Positions 14,901-29,900 of a stretch of DNA of 64,000 nt are shown here, piece by piece (within the stretch, counting starts at the first letter, position 1; every line of letters begins with the position of its first letter). A model generated the notes under the pieces. The model was not told the origin of the DNA and ran no database searches. It worked only from the letters and a program-made list of their open reading frames with translations. Source of the DNA: Apus apus (Eukaryota > Chordata > Aves > Apodiformes > Apodidae). A program made the position numbers and the translations under genes. The stretch is taken from positions 109,541,706 through 109,605,705 of the forward strand of contig NC_067283.1 in the NCBI RefSeq assembly GCF_020740795.1. The letters are read 5' to 3'.

Positions 14901-17900
14901 CTTTTCCTACAAAAAGAAATGCACCTATAGAAAGGAGTTTCTTTCACATTCACTCAGCTTTTGCTACTTCTTACCTTTTCCAAAAAGATAGCCAGTATTC
15001 TTTGTGGATGTCCCAGGCCACTGTAACAACTGTTATAACCAAGTAACCTCCAGAATCTTACAACATTCTGCTTTCTAAATCCAAAATGACTAAAATTCTT
15101 TTAACTGGACTGACTATATAGAATCATAGAATCATACAGAAACAATACTGTAAAAAGTTTACTTCTCATTTAAGATATTCCTCCAGCTAGCATTTTATAC
15201 GTTAGCAAAAAATCAATCATGAGTACAAAGATATGAAAACAAAAATCCAACAGTAGATTTGTTAATACGCACTTCATTTCTTAATCAGCACTTTAAACTT
15301 TTCTTACTAACACCTTTTGCCTCAAAACGTGTATATACAGGAAAATATATTTTGCTACAAAAAAGTGTATAAAAGTTATTCTAAAGCCACCCTGAAGTTA
15401 AATCAAACCTTTCTGCATGATATGGTGTGTTTATCTATTATATGATAGCATGGGTTTTTTTCTATAAGTACTGATCTCATTCAGTACACAGATATTAGTC
15501 ACTAAAAAGCTACTTCAGTATTTTGTTTCCCCCTGTTTGTGTAAGATGCCACGCCTAGTCAAACACTGAAGACAGAACTATTAAATTACTCATGGCTTTT
15601 CTTATGGCACTCATAACGAAAACGTCCACATCTTCATAATGAACACTTTCACAACACTCCTGTGAAATCAGATGGTATTATAATCTTACCATCATATTCC
15701 TTCTGCTACAGATGGGGAACCCATGGAGGGAAGGGAATAAGGGTAAAAAAAAAAAATCTACTAATTTTTAATAGCCAGCTTGAGTTGCCTTGAAGACCTT
15801 ATCCTGCAGAATATTTAGCATTATATTTAGCTAGGGCTGTTATTAACTGACCGATATAGTAGGATCTCTCGTTGTCAATACAGATCGCCTCTTTATAGGA
15901 AACAAAACATGTTTAGGGTTTCAAATATGTTTCATGACAAAATTACTGAACGGGTCAGAAAATTCTGGGTTTTTCCTGTTTCTGAATGGCAGCACATGCT
16001 ACCAATTAAGAAATCTTCAAGTCACAAACTGTTATCCATATTTTGTTAAGCTGCATTTGCTAGCAGCTCATTTCTTGCTTCTTCCCCTAGATGACAAGCC
16101 TGCAGTGTCTCTGCCCAGCCAGGCTGGATCTTGGCTACCTATCTGTATCTCTCATGATCTCACAGATTTCTCTGCCATTCTGTCCCCTGCTTTCACAAGG
16201 GAGTAAATATACATAAATATTTCCCCCAATTTGTCACCAAATCTCAATACAAATGCAGTCACTAAGAGTAAAGAATGGGGGAAATTTATTAAGTAGACCT
16301 GTTCGGGAATATTCTTAGACCAAAAACCTCCAATACATAACAAACATGAACCAACTTAAACTCTTCTTCCCACCCTATTTAAAGTTTAACTAATTTGGGA
16401 CAATACTATGTTAAAACAGCAAATAGCACCTTGTTGGCATAACAGACAAGTTTCAAAGCCTTGCTCTACAGCAAGGGGCACCTGCACTCCTACATTTACA
16501 TATGAGATGCACTATTTAGTCATGTTTTTGTGAGACTTTGAAATATTTTAAAGAACACAACTTTTTACCCAACTGTCAGAAATGGCTCTCCACTTCCGTG
16601 AAACTTCCACAAATAAAAATCCCAAACATCTGGAATGGAAAAGCCTCAGCCTAAAGGGTCAAAATTTGGCAAAATTAGGATTATACAATGTGAAAGTTTA
16701 CTGTGGCCTTAAGTGCAAGTAGAGGTACCACTCTTGTTCTAACCAGATATTTATCTCTTGTTCTTGAACATGTGATTTGGTTAGTTTGTTTTATTATTTC
16801 TTCACTGAGGCCACTTCAGTACTATTATTTGTTCAGATCAGAAACCTTTTAAGTATCTTTCTGCCTATTTCTAATGAGCAATTTTCAAGTTTGACAGAGT
16901 ACTGAAATTACAACAGGGGAATGAGGAAGAGTACAGAACACTGCTTTAGAATAATCCCTATTCCTCAACTGTAAGCCAGTCACACTTAGTAAGTTGTTTT
17001 CTGTGGAGTGACTTACTGGATGGCTCCCCCACATACACTGCTGCATAGTTACTGCTAACTCTATGCAACTATGAAACTTCAACTGAGCATGCACAGGACT
17101 TTTCTCAAACATCTTACATTGTTTACAAAATTACTCCACTGTGTACTGCCCAAAAGACACAGATAACTTGTCAGTTCAGAGAGACAATAAAAATATTCCC
17201 ACTTGAGATGGTTTCCTCTGCTATGTACCTGTCTTTGTTTCCTCAGCTGTTAAATGTTAAGAAAAATGCCATTAACAATGTGGACAATGAAGGACACAGA
17301 CTTCCCACTTTCACTACTGGTAAGAAAACTGCAGAAACAGATGTTTCTTGACTCATTTTTAGTCTCTCATTAACAGCCTTTTGTCTGTTTTGAACCCTTC
17401 TGTGATCTAACAATCAAACTGATCAGTTAAGACCTGGTCTGTTTGTACACCTCAGGAACAAAATGGTATCTACCTAACAAACTGGAGCTTTGGTCTTCAA
17501 CAGGAGTAATTAAATATAAGAAAAACAAAAACAAACAAACAAACAAAAAAAACGCACACAAACCACACCACATTTTTCTTCAATGACCAGGAAAGGAACC
17601 TTAACAAAAAAACAAACCATGTTCTCCTACAACATCAGAAAAGAGATTTATGAATCAACTCATTCTTCAGCTAATATATCCATAATGGTTCATCCATATT
17701 GAGGAAAAAAAAAATCCTATTCTTGCTGCAAATGTAGCAGAAACTTTTTTTTTGATTCTGCAGTATATCTTCTAGCAGGTGGTATGACCAGATGAAATGT
17801 AGTAACAAGACTTAACAGGTAAACTGAAAATAACACTTGCTGACCTGTAAAGTGCATTTATGTGTGCAGTATATATACAATTTAATAATTTGGTCTGTTG

Positions 17901-20900
17901 TGACTCTAAAGCAGTACTTTAATTCTGCAATATCCTTGCACTTCAACAAGGATCATACTGTCACCAGGACACATCATCTGTTTATGCTATGCAATTATCC
18001 TAGATACAAAATTAGTTTTGAATTTTACAGATTTGTTCCTGGAACTGAATTTTATTTCTTTAAGATTAACAGACATTCCATATTACAACAGCATGCAGCA
18101 GAGAACAAAGATTAACTAGGTACAAAAAGCCAAGTGCTACCTGAGTTTAATTTTTTCAGTTTACACAAGACTGAAAAGTAGAGATGTAGTTTATCAAGTC
18201 AAGCAACAATAACACTTGGATAGGTGTGTAAAGTCTGAGAAAGATAAACAGTTGTTCAAGTTTATAACTGATGAAAGCAGATCCATACCCAGATTCTCAC
18301 AAAACACCTGAAAACAGGTCAGTGTCTGCAAATAACTAGAAGTTACACATGGGAGAAAGGAGATAAGAGTCCTTCAACCATGGGTACAACTGCATTTAGA
18401 GACTGAAATCTACAAGATACGACCTTTAAAAAAAGTCTGTACCTCAGATATCTCCTTTTGACAAAAGTTCACAAGTACCTCACTTACCTTGGTTTGGCTG
18501 CATGTTCATGTTTGGTCTGGGACCATAGTTGCCCATTGGCTGTCCCTGGCTCATAGTCATCTGATTCTGCACTGGCATACTCTGTGAGGATGGCACTGAA
18601 TGATTATAACCGCCCATTGACCCATGGCTACTTGAAGGCATGTTCATGGAACTGTTCGTCATATTGAGTTGGTTAGGTCCAGGTCCTTGCATAGGCATAT
18701 GGTTAGGTCCTTCAGAAAAAAAAAAAAAAAAACAAAAGAAGGGGAAAAGGTTCTACATTAAGTATCATACAACAAGTAAATATAGACATACTGAATCACA
18801 AAACTAAATAAAAGTCATTGAATGTAATCATATTTTAATGTTAAAACAAAGCTAAAACAGTGCTTGCTCATGATTTCCCAACTTTGGGAACAAAATTTAA
18901 AAGCTCAGCTCTACTATGCAACACATTTTCTTTTGTTGCACAGCTGAACCTACTAAAAAAAAGTATCTAGGAAAGATAAAAATCTGAAAAAGGTATATGC
19001 ACAGTTCACTGTTCCTGCAAAATAAGGTGAGCAAAGACAGCTTAATTGTACAAAGACAGGACCACCACATAAAAATTAACTCTGAATAGAATTATGATCC
19101 TGACAGAGGAGTACAGACGCCTATGTAGTCCCCTCTTCAATTCAACACTGCCTAACTCTGTAGTAGTGAGAACAAGGAGAAAGTTTAATTCTGAAAAAGT
19201 GAGATCCTCTCTAACCATGTGATCAATGTGTTAAAGTTAAGGTGAAGAAAAGCTCCAGACTGTACTGTCAAGCAACAGCTTCAGGACTGTTAGAAGAATA
19301 CTTTGTTAACCTCTGGAAAAACAGGGATACACAAGGTTACTGCCAGAAAGTCAAGGACCGGAAGTGGTTTTGTTCCTTTCTGTTTAAAGGAAGAAATTGT
19401 CAAGAACAGATTTCAGAGCACTAGCTGAGCACACTGGAACAATTTTTTAAAAACTGGCAATGCAAGAAGCAAAATAGGGAAAGCAAAAATCATCACAAGA
19501 GAGAAACTGTTGAAAAAATAAAACGTTTTCTCTAAACAGCTTGTCTGTGCTTTACGTTTCAAGTAGCACCAAAAGAGGAGAAAGTGCTTGTAAGAAAAAG
19601 CTGGCACCTGAAATGTCAGGAATGTGTTACAGGGTCAGTATCAGGTAATTTTATTAGTCATAAACAAGAAGATAAGGACAGAGAGAGAACTAGGACTACA
19701 TTATCAAAAAACCTCGCAAGTGAAAAATAGTAAAAATACACTTTTTTTTAATATAGTTTGGCAAAACACTTCAAGGCGTTCCCCTGCACATAAGGACACT
19801 AGTTGATTTTTTTTTCCTCATTTGAATAAAGGAAATAGGAAGAATGGAATACAAATTAAATATGAACGAGTGAGACAAAGTGTGTATCTGCCATTAAAGT
19901 TACAGCTTTAAATGCTATACTGATTAGATTCTGTCTTAAAAAGGCTATGGAAATACATGTCTATCCTGACAATAAACAGAAGTCTTTTTTCCTCTTAACC
20001 ACTTACAGACAGTGTCTTAGCTATGAGAAGCTGTAAGCCAGCCTAAGTGCATTTGAGACTACATTTGCAGGAAGGAAGTAACTTTGAGAGAACTTGCTGG
20101 TAATTCACAAGCACCTGTTATTCAGAAGGTCACCAACCAGTGCCTGGTCAAAGGTCAGAGAACCTTACAGCTAATCTTGCCTTTGAACTTTCTATGTATG
20201 ATTAAACTAGCTCAAGAAATCGGGAAGATAACTTGCTACCCAGTTCCTCATCTCCTTCCAAATCCAGATCACCCTTATTTTGCATCACACAAACTCTTAA
20301 TTACTCTCTCTTCAGAGATAATTTTTTTCAGTGAAAAGCTGTAATCTGTCACAGGTACAGCATAGGCTGAAAAAGGCTCATCATGACTGTCTTCTCTGGG
20401 AAGAGGATACACTCATTTATCAGGGGATGCAATTAAGGGCTTCAGCAGCACTTCAGGTCTTTCATTAAACAGAACACAAGAACGAGAAAAAATATCCTTT
20501 GTCCTTTAAGTAATGGGATTGGCCTACAGAAGAACTTAAAATCAACTCCTGTCCTGACCGTTATTAGGCAGTTCTTTTAATCATTCCATCAACCCTTTCA
20601 CCCATCCTCAGTGCTGTGGAAGCCCTTACTAAGACAAGTTCTTCCAGAAAGTCTTAGCTAGTATTTTCAAGAGTCTGCATTTTACTTCTTCCAGGCTTGT
20701 CAACTTGTGGTTGTCAACCCTGAATTTTCTCTGCACATTAGCAACTTTATTCCTTTTGGACAGATTATCTCTTCAGATATTCAAGATTTTGTATCTGGCT
20801 TCTATTACAAAGTGTATAAGTAACACTAAAGTACCCTATAAACAGAAAGCAAATGCATGCACTGCAAAAAGTATTATAAACACATGGCCTTGAAATACAG

Positions 20901-23900
20901 AAAGGCTTACTGAGAGGTAAACTAGCATAGGCTTTAAGAAAAAATCATCCACTTAAGATAATTCTGTTTCCCCTTTTCCAACATCTAACTATGAAATTAT
21001 TTTAGCATGTCTTTCTGATATTAGAGATGCCCTCATCCTAAGCTGTTTATCTTTACACCCTCAGAGAAAACCTTAAACAGTCAAGGGAAGGAGGAGACAT
21101 TCAAAAAAGGGAGTATGTTAGAAGAAAGGCTAAATTAAAGCTTAGTTGGAAACCGTATTTAAGTATCTGTCTAGGTGAATACCAAAACAAACCCATTTGC
21201 TTTTTACGTATTTCCCTAAGAGCTCTTTTCTTATTCTACCTAATTACAAAATATGTATGTTTAAGGAGTGACTTTTTTCCCCTCGTGGCTCTGCAGTGAA
21301 GTCATTATGCTTACATTGTGACTTAGTAATCCTTCTCCTCGGAAAAGATCATTATAATAACAATAATATGATTACACTAGAGGGTCAAAGAGACTGATCT
21401 GTGAGAGCCAATGCTATTCTCCATGGGAGCTGATGGATCTTAGATGGATAGAGGACTTCAAAACCAGAATCACTGCCCTACTTAGGGAGCAGCACGTATC
21501 CTTCTTTCCACTTACAAATGAAGACCATGACCAAATTGTATGATGAAACTCACTTCTTCTCTAGATCTTTTATTACACTTCTTATACATGGCCTCTGGAG
21601 GCTATTCAGCTGTTCTTCTCAGAAAAGCTGTCACTATCAGATTTGCACAGAAATTAGGGGCTACTACAATAATTGTATTTTTTACTTTGTATTAAGTTTT
21701 GCGTAGTTATTTACTGTGTTTGTCATCATGAAGCTTATCCTTGTGACCATCAAGATGTGAATCTGCAAAGATCCTTTGACAGCAGTTTCCTTGCTTGGAA
21801 AAATCAATACCTCAAAGAGCTTTGCACAAAAAGTTCCTCCATACAAAAAAAAATAATTATAATAAAAGCAATCCTGGGAATACAATTTTAAGTTGAAAGC
21901 CAATTCATGTGGAATAGGCAGTATGGCTTTATGAGTGGAAACTCTGGAAAACAGCCTCTACATGAAGAAGTTTTACAGGACCTACTCCATTCTGATCTGA
22001 CTGCTAAACAGAATAGTTACTCCAAAGCTAGTACAGGTAGGCACAATGCAGAATTTTACCATCTTGTTCACTGCTTCTGACTTCCTGAGCACTTAGAAAA
22101 CAGGGTTGATGGGGCTTTGAGCAATCTGGTCTAGTGCAAGGCATCTCTGCCCATGCAGAGGGGTCAGAACTAGATGATCTTTAAGGTCCCCTCCAACCCA
22201 AACCATTCTATGATTCTGTGAAAAACTGACTTAAAATTTACACCTAGAACAATAACCTGGAGGCCATGTCTTTACAAATCCCTTAGGACTCAACACATCT
22301 TCAATAATAAAGAACACAGAGGATTAGTGGAAGCTGGATGACTTTATGCATAAAAGTAATCTTTTTTTAAAATAAAACAAAAACATTTACCCACATTCAA
22401 AACATCCTCCAAGATGCATGTAGTTTACTATTGTCTAATTATGTAGCTACGATGATTTCACATTATCTTTTTATGGAAGGATTTGTGTTCACTCAGCCAC
22501 AGGCCAATACCTTTCCCCAATAAGCCTTCTAAAGCCAGCTGTACTGCACGGTTTCAAACAGACTAAATTTAGCCAGTTCTGTTCATCAGAGGAATGCTGT
22601 GTGTCAGCTACATCAAAGCCCAAGGGCAGCCTGATAAACACTGAATACAGGTCACGTATCTCTGTAGCTAACAAACTCTAAGAGAGCTTGTACTCGGGGG
22701 CATTCAAAGCAGTTTTGTCATCAACAATCTAGTATCCCTTGAGCCCCCATGTCGTTTCAGTTGCCAGGCAACGCTGGTGTTAATGTCTTAGAGGAGAAAA
22801 ACTTACCAGGCATCTGGCCGTTCATCTGGTTCTGCATGTGTGGTGCAGGAGGGCCCCCACCTACCATACCATCTGAAGACATGTTGTGGGAGCGTGGAGG
22901 TGGGGGAGGGCCGCTCTGACTCATCCCACCCGGACCCATAGGCATATTCTGTGTGGGTGGCTGAAAGGAGACAGCTTAGTCAAACACAAGAAGCAGTTAG
23001 TCTGACAAATATATTATATGTACATATGGTACAGCAGTTGCCTATATTGTTAAGCAGGGTATGAAAGAAAGCACTGAAAAACATTTCTTGCTCTTTCTGA
23101 TACTGTTGCCAAAATGAATACTGAGAGGAGTTAAAGTGTTTAATATTTCAATCAATTTTACATGAAGTACTACATGCAGACAACACTACAGCACCTTCAA
23201 GCACCACTATAAAAAAAATACGAATCAATGCCTCATTAAAAAATTATATCTGAACAGTTTAAGATTGCTGGAGTTGCTTCCTCCCCCACACAAAAGCTTT
23301 CCTTCAAAGCAACATTTGGGGAACAGAAAAATAACCCTACCATTATAATTCTCTCACATCAACAATTTGTTGCTGTTAACAGACCTTGCACCAGGACAAA
23401 ACAGGTACAACAAGAGATGAAAGCCTCTGAATGCTCATAGAATAGCAAAAATTTGCACCTGGGTATGGTAAAACGCTTGCGATCTCTTCCTCTCTCTCCC
23501 CTGAAGCGCTGAAGGCCTAGTTCATAATTTCATGCCAAACACCCCCTACAGACTGGAAGCACATTAGTGCTGGCCTCCAAAGGTCCAGAGACAGCTGCCT
23601 AGAAAGGATGTTTTTGGCAAATTTCCTAATGAAATTGTGAGGAAAATAACTGAATAACCTTGAGAGTTCAAAGAGGGAGAGCAAGAAAAACAGTGAACAC
23701 AAGGGGGGATTTACTATTAGGTTCTACTCACAGCAATATAAGGAGACACAGAAACTGCTAGTAGCCAGCTTCTTTTTCCTATTAAAAACACCTGCGAGAC
23801 TGCACAATCCTCCTCACATACCTTAGCCAAGTGCTTTCAGGGGAATAAAAATAATCTCTGTGAAAGCAAATGCCTGGGTCTCAGGCTTTTGCAGACCCTC

Positions 23901-26900
23901 TCTAAAAGGCCCTAACTATTCATACTAAACCCTTTCCATGAGACAATCCTGTATTTTTCAACATTTATCTTTATAGAAAGAAACATTTAACAGTAGAAAA
24001 GAGTAACGTTTTCCAAATTAGTTTAAGGCAAGACCCTTTTTCTGGCCTTGGAGATGGCAACATCTGGGTAATAGACCCACACGCATGTACTCACTTCCCA
24101 GGGGGAAGGGAGGAATGGTATTAATTTATGTTCTCAACATTTCTTCAAATACCTTGCAAGCAGGTATTATTTTCCTCAAAATATTTTTTAAATTTCCCCA
24201 GAAATTAGTGAAAGGTTTTCTTTCAGCAGGAGGAAGAAAGGAGATTAAGGAAAAGGCAAGCAAGCAGGCAACTTCTTACTAAATTATTTTCATTTCTCCA
24301 TTATTAAGATAATTAACTTTTATGAACAAGCTTATTATTTATTAGCAGAAAGGACAGAAGGTAAAAAAGGTAAGAATGAAAGGCAGCTCTAATCTCTGAA
24401 CAGAGAGTGAAATGCTTCTCCATTTTACTTGATTCTCCTTCACTAGTGAGCAAGCAAAGCAAGGCTTCTTCACTGGAAGTCTTTCTTCCCTTCACCTCCA
24501 AAAGCTCACTATCATCTTAACTTTTGCATCTAACAGAAATTATATAAAACTGATACACAGAGAAACAAACAAGAAGGAAAACCGACGTATTTTTAATTTT
24601 TATTGAGAAAATAGATTTTTAATACAAGGAAAACCAACACACTTGGTACCTCCACATGAGCAGCTAGAGCTCAGAGAGTAACAGGAGCCCCCTTTCAGCA
24701 AAGAGCAAAGCCAAAAAACATCCAAGTTGAAATGTTTTCAGAATTTAAATAAACTTCTGGGATTCTAAGTATAAATCATTAGTAAATCCAATGTTACCTC
24801 AACATGCTAATAATGAAAAATACTATAAAGTACTAAAAAAACCTGGATTATATCAAGGTTCTAGCTATCCTGTAGGTGTTACTGCACAAACAGACATACC
24901 CTCATGCATAGGAAGTTGCATGAAAAAATCTCCAAAGGTTATTTAAGAAAAAACTATATATTCCAACTATGAAATTTATTCCATAAGTTTTCAAAACAAT
25001 TATTGTTTAACACTAAGAAAAACACTGCGGTGATCAAAAAGCAGCCTTGAGAGTGAAAGCATTTAAGAAGATGAAAAAAAAGTAGTCAAGATTTTTAAAA
25101 TCCCATTAGATACAAAAACCTGCAAGAGACTTAACAAGTCACAGGGAATTGAGAGAACTAAGGGAGTAACTGAAAGCACCCAAAAAGGTATTAGCAGAAA
25201 ATAATTCAGCAAGACAAGCTTCTGGATACAGAAATAGGCAAAGACCTATGCAAACCCATTTCGGATTCTTGAAAATAATGCACGAAAAAAGGTCCAAGCT
25301 GCTAAAAAATTAAATCTTTCATTAAAATAAACTACCACAGAAGGTGATATGGTTGACAAACACTTTATCTCTTTTTATAAAAAAAGTAGTAGGACCAATT
25401 CTAGGAATCATAAATCTGAGCCTTGTTCCCAAAGCTACAAGTAAATTGATTAAAATAATTAGAGTTCTATAGAACTCTAACGATGATAAAGGTGAGTTAG
25501 CATCAGTATAGGGAAGTTGTATCTTTCTTATTAGAATTTTTCAAAGATATAAATGTAACCACTTAGCTGTGCATTTAACAAAAACTTCTTAATACAAGTT
25601 TTTTGACAAAGCCATTTAGAAAAATACATTGTCCAGGTGTATACACTTTTCACTTCCCAGAGTGAAGTGAAACTGCCCAACCAAAAGAAAGAGGCAATAA
25701 CTTCACATGAAGGTCAAAGAATAAAGGAACACAAGGGTCACCTGAAAACATTTGTTAGTAAATGTCAACATTTGAAGATGCTGCAACATTAGTTACTGAA
25801 AACAGTGGAAAAAAGTGTAAGTAGAACAGTGCCAAGTGAAATTCAACATGGACAGATATATGGCAATTACACTGAATTTTCAACCACTGCTCTTCAGAAA
25901 AAGGAAACTCCAATTTTAACTTAATTCCAAAAAAAGTAGTATTGGCCACTACCTAGTTAGTTTTGTGGGGAAAAAAAAAATCCATGAGAACCATTGATAA
26001 TTGATATATCAAAAGTGAGGTAAAAATGTGAGAAAAAAAATGCTATGGTATTTGTGATCATGATACACATGTAATTTGAGGAAAGCAATCACAAAAAGAT
26101 ATTATAAAAGCAGAAGGACTCCAAAGACAGGCAACCAGTGATTAATGACTTTGTATTTCTTTCACATGTAACAAGTAAAAAAAGGACTTTTTAAAAATCA
26201 TTTTTTATTAAAGATCATCTATTTACAACCCCTCCGCCATGGGCAGGGACACATTCCACTAGACCAGGCTGCTGAAGGCCCTAACCAGCCTGCCCTCGAA
26301 CACTTCCAGGGAGGGGCAGCCACAACAATGGAAAGAAATATAAGGGGATATGACAGAAATAAGATTCAATTTATGGTCCATAAAAAAAAAAAAATCATTC
26401 AATTTAATTCTTAAAACAACAACAAAACCTCCAGAATTGTCAATAAATTGAGGAATAACATTAAAAATACAAGACACAACATAAAATCACAAACCTGAGG
26501 AATGCATCAACATGAGACACTAGAAGTTTAAATAAGACTCAGAGATAATTACACATAGATGTATGGAATGGAAAGTTACACAGGATATTTCAAAATTGTG
26601 TTATAAGCCTTCATGTCAGGGCTATAAACAAATAATTACCTGATAGTAATTAAAAAGAAATGTGTCTTGCAGATATAATTATTCTCCAGGAAAATCTCCC
26701 AGGGTATTTTTCTACTGGCCAATCAGAAGAAAACAAGAAAAAAATGTTTTAAAATTGCAATTTCCCTACTTCTGGCAGAGTTGATTCAGGCTTTTACAGA
26801 TCATAAACTTTTTACATCATATTTAATTATGCAAAAAATTAAAAATAAAAAACACCAAAACAAACTCCCTCCCAAAACCAGCTCATTTAACCTTTTTTGT

Positions 26901-29900
26901 TCTTTACAGAAATGAATTGTCCATTCCCAGAAATATGTATTATGCATGATAAAGACCTTTAAAAATACTAGATGACCGCGAAATATTCAAGACTCAAATA
27001 CTAAGAGAGAAGGAAAACAAACCTCTCACCCTTTATGAGGAAAAAAGTTACCCCACATTAACCCTACCTGTTCAGTCTAGATATGAAGGGTGGAATGACA
27101 CTAACTCTAGTTAGGTTAACAGAACCAAAGGAAAGGCTACTTCCTCCTTTTCTGCTGGGTGAGTCAGAAAAAAATGGAAATTAAAAATCACTGCTGATTT
27201 ATTTCCAATTATGAAGTAGAAAAAGTTAAATATTTTACTATCAGTAAAAAGTAAATTGGAGAGTTAGAAGATGTTAGACACAGCTTCACTTGCAAAACAC
27301 TAATTTTTGGCTCACTTCCCTAAACACACAGATTACAATTTACAGCTGCTATGAGCATTTAAACTTTATCAGAGCATTAAAAAAGTATAAATTATAAATT
27401 GTCCTTCTCCTGAAATGTGAACTGGAAAAAAACTGAAACTGACGTGCAGTTGTAACTAAAAAGGGCTCAACAAAAAATATCCTACTGAACCCAAAAGTTA
27501 TTTGAAAGCACACATTGAAAACAATAGCCAAAGAGCATTTTTTTTTAGAAAACTTTCTTTCAAATAGTGAATTGGATCAAATGCAAGAGAGCAAACAATA
27601 AAAGTTGCCATGGTGGAACTGTATACCTGGAACTTCCATCTATCAGCTCTTCTCTGCCTTTGTATTATTAGATTTTTCTTACTATCAATAGGTTGAAAGA
27701 TGTTTGTGGAACATGTATTGTTACAAAAAATGGAGATGGAATACCAGCTCAGTCATCAATAAAATATAAAAGACTTAATCAATAAAAATAGCAATAAATA
27801 TTTAAAGTATACTATAAAAAATACAATTTTCTTCAAATTTTCTCAGAATACCAATTAAAAACGACATAGAACACAAACATAAACGCCTTCTGATCTCTGT
27901 AAGAAAAGTTCTAACTAAGGATTTAATGAATCATCTTTGTTTTCAGTTCTTAAATACCATTTTCTGCAAAGCAAAGTACTCCATCCCAGAAGATACCCTA
28001 CCCTGCTAATAATAAAATCACGGCACCTGTCCCAGTCTGAGAGATCAGTACTCTGTTGATAGATGGTGATGGCACCTGTGGAGTACTTACTGAGGTGTCA
28101 GACTGGGAAATAAGATCATAAAAGAATACATTTTGAAGATACAAAAGAGGCAAGATTTATTTAACTGGGTTATGACTCTTCTTCTACAAGGTGCAAGGTA
28201 TTATTTTTTTTAATTTAGGACACTCCTAGTACTAACAAACATATCAATTCTCAGCATGTGTAATATTTGGGAACATAGTGGATTTCTATGTGAAAAGCAT
28301 TTACAATCATGTCTAAACAATGAAGTTAATTACAAATGTAATTTGTGCTTTCACTGCTGGAGTTTCAGTTGTGACACTAGCACTAAGGCATTCTAAGTTT
28401 AGAATTAGAATCACATTCTAAATATCAACCTTCAAAAATCAGAAGAACTCTGACTTAATACTTGAACAAAATGTTAAAATAGAGAATAATGTCATACATA
28501 AGCATTTTGTTTAAAGATGAAATTGGAATCTTTGTTTCAAATTCCATGTACCACTGTACAAAGAGTTTTAGCATCATTTTAACAAGCAAAAAATGTAACC
28601 CTAAAATACCTACTGGTCAGATAGCAATAGGCCTTCTGATACTTCCAAAATAATAACACAAAATTCTTAACTCTTGATATAACTGGATATTATTGAAATC
28701 AAAAGTTAAAAAATCTGGTACAAATTCAGACAGTTTTATTTTAAGTGATCAGGAATAAGTTAACTGTGGACATTAACTTGGGGAACACCGAGCTATAGAA
28801 ACTAGACAACTTCAGAGATACTCTATAATTCCCCCATAAAACGCAGCTCATACCTGTCCTCAAAAGCAGGAGCTTTGTGTCACAACTGTTTACCTGCTGC
28901 CTTTTTGGCTTTTAAGATGCTTTAATGTCTAGGCCAGTATTTACAGGTTTTACTTGCATTTAGTAACCTAAGAGAATAATTTAATCTGTATGCCAGCTAG
29001 ATGGCCTTATATAAACTACATTACAACAGAAAGAATCTTGCAGAACCCTCCAAACATTTAACTGGGGAAACAGCAAAACCGTATGGACTAAAGGACTCCG
29101 CATCTATGTTATCAGACTGCCTGGTACAGCTCTCAGCAAACTGCCTAGGGTTGACATTTACTGTGCAGATACTGTACTACAGAGAGGAAAATCTCATCTT
29201 CAAGTCGTAAAGAATTACACTTTAGAGCAGACTTCTAATTCAAATTGGCTGCCATTTTCACTGATTTCTACATCAGCCACATGAATTAGTAAGCAATATA
29301 AGTAGGATTTTTGTGTACAGTGCACTAGCTCCCCATGTGGACACACCTGATTAGCAATACACTCAAAGCAGCTAACCGAAGTTAGTGATCTTCTTACTTA
29401 AATTAGAGCACACTAGTGGTCTATGAATTCACTCACTACTACCCTGGTAGTACCTTTTCTAGCTCACAAATCACAGGAAATATTTATTGCTATGCAAAGT
29501 AAACATAGCAAATTAGAAAGTACAGTATGAAGAGCTAAAGTAAGGCATAACTTAAGAAGTTAAGGTCTTCAGGGAAGATGCACGCACAAATAGATTAGTT
29601 TTATCAATAATGGATTTACACTAGCTCAATAGTTTCTAGTAACAGTACAGGAACATGACGCTTAATTTTTTTAACCCTCCCAACCATAGTAGCTGTATGA
29701 AGAACAGCACTCACATAATACGCTAAGTAGAAATACAACATCTTGCCTCCCTTTCTCAAAAAATGCAATACCTTACATTTCTCTTTTTAGAAGTCTTAGA
29801 AATTATGATGATTTCTGAAAACTGCTTAACAAACCTTTAATCAGAGCAACTACTCTTTAAAATCCAAGCTCTAACTAATAGCTCACTTCCCTCTCGATAA

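Larger units (their letters stand above)
11785..18487 (-). other. SS18: SS18 intron 5
   Basis: 6.7 kb. It contains a CR1 tail at 12250-12286, a shorter CR1 end at 15117-15142 and the two copies of a segment of about 0.42-0.48 kb listed separately (14063-14484 and 17318-17799). No gene was seen. Confidence 0.8.
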
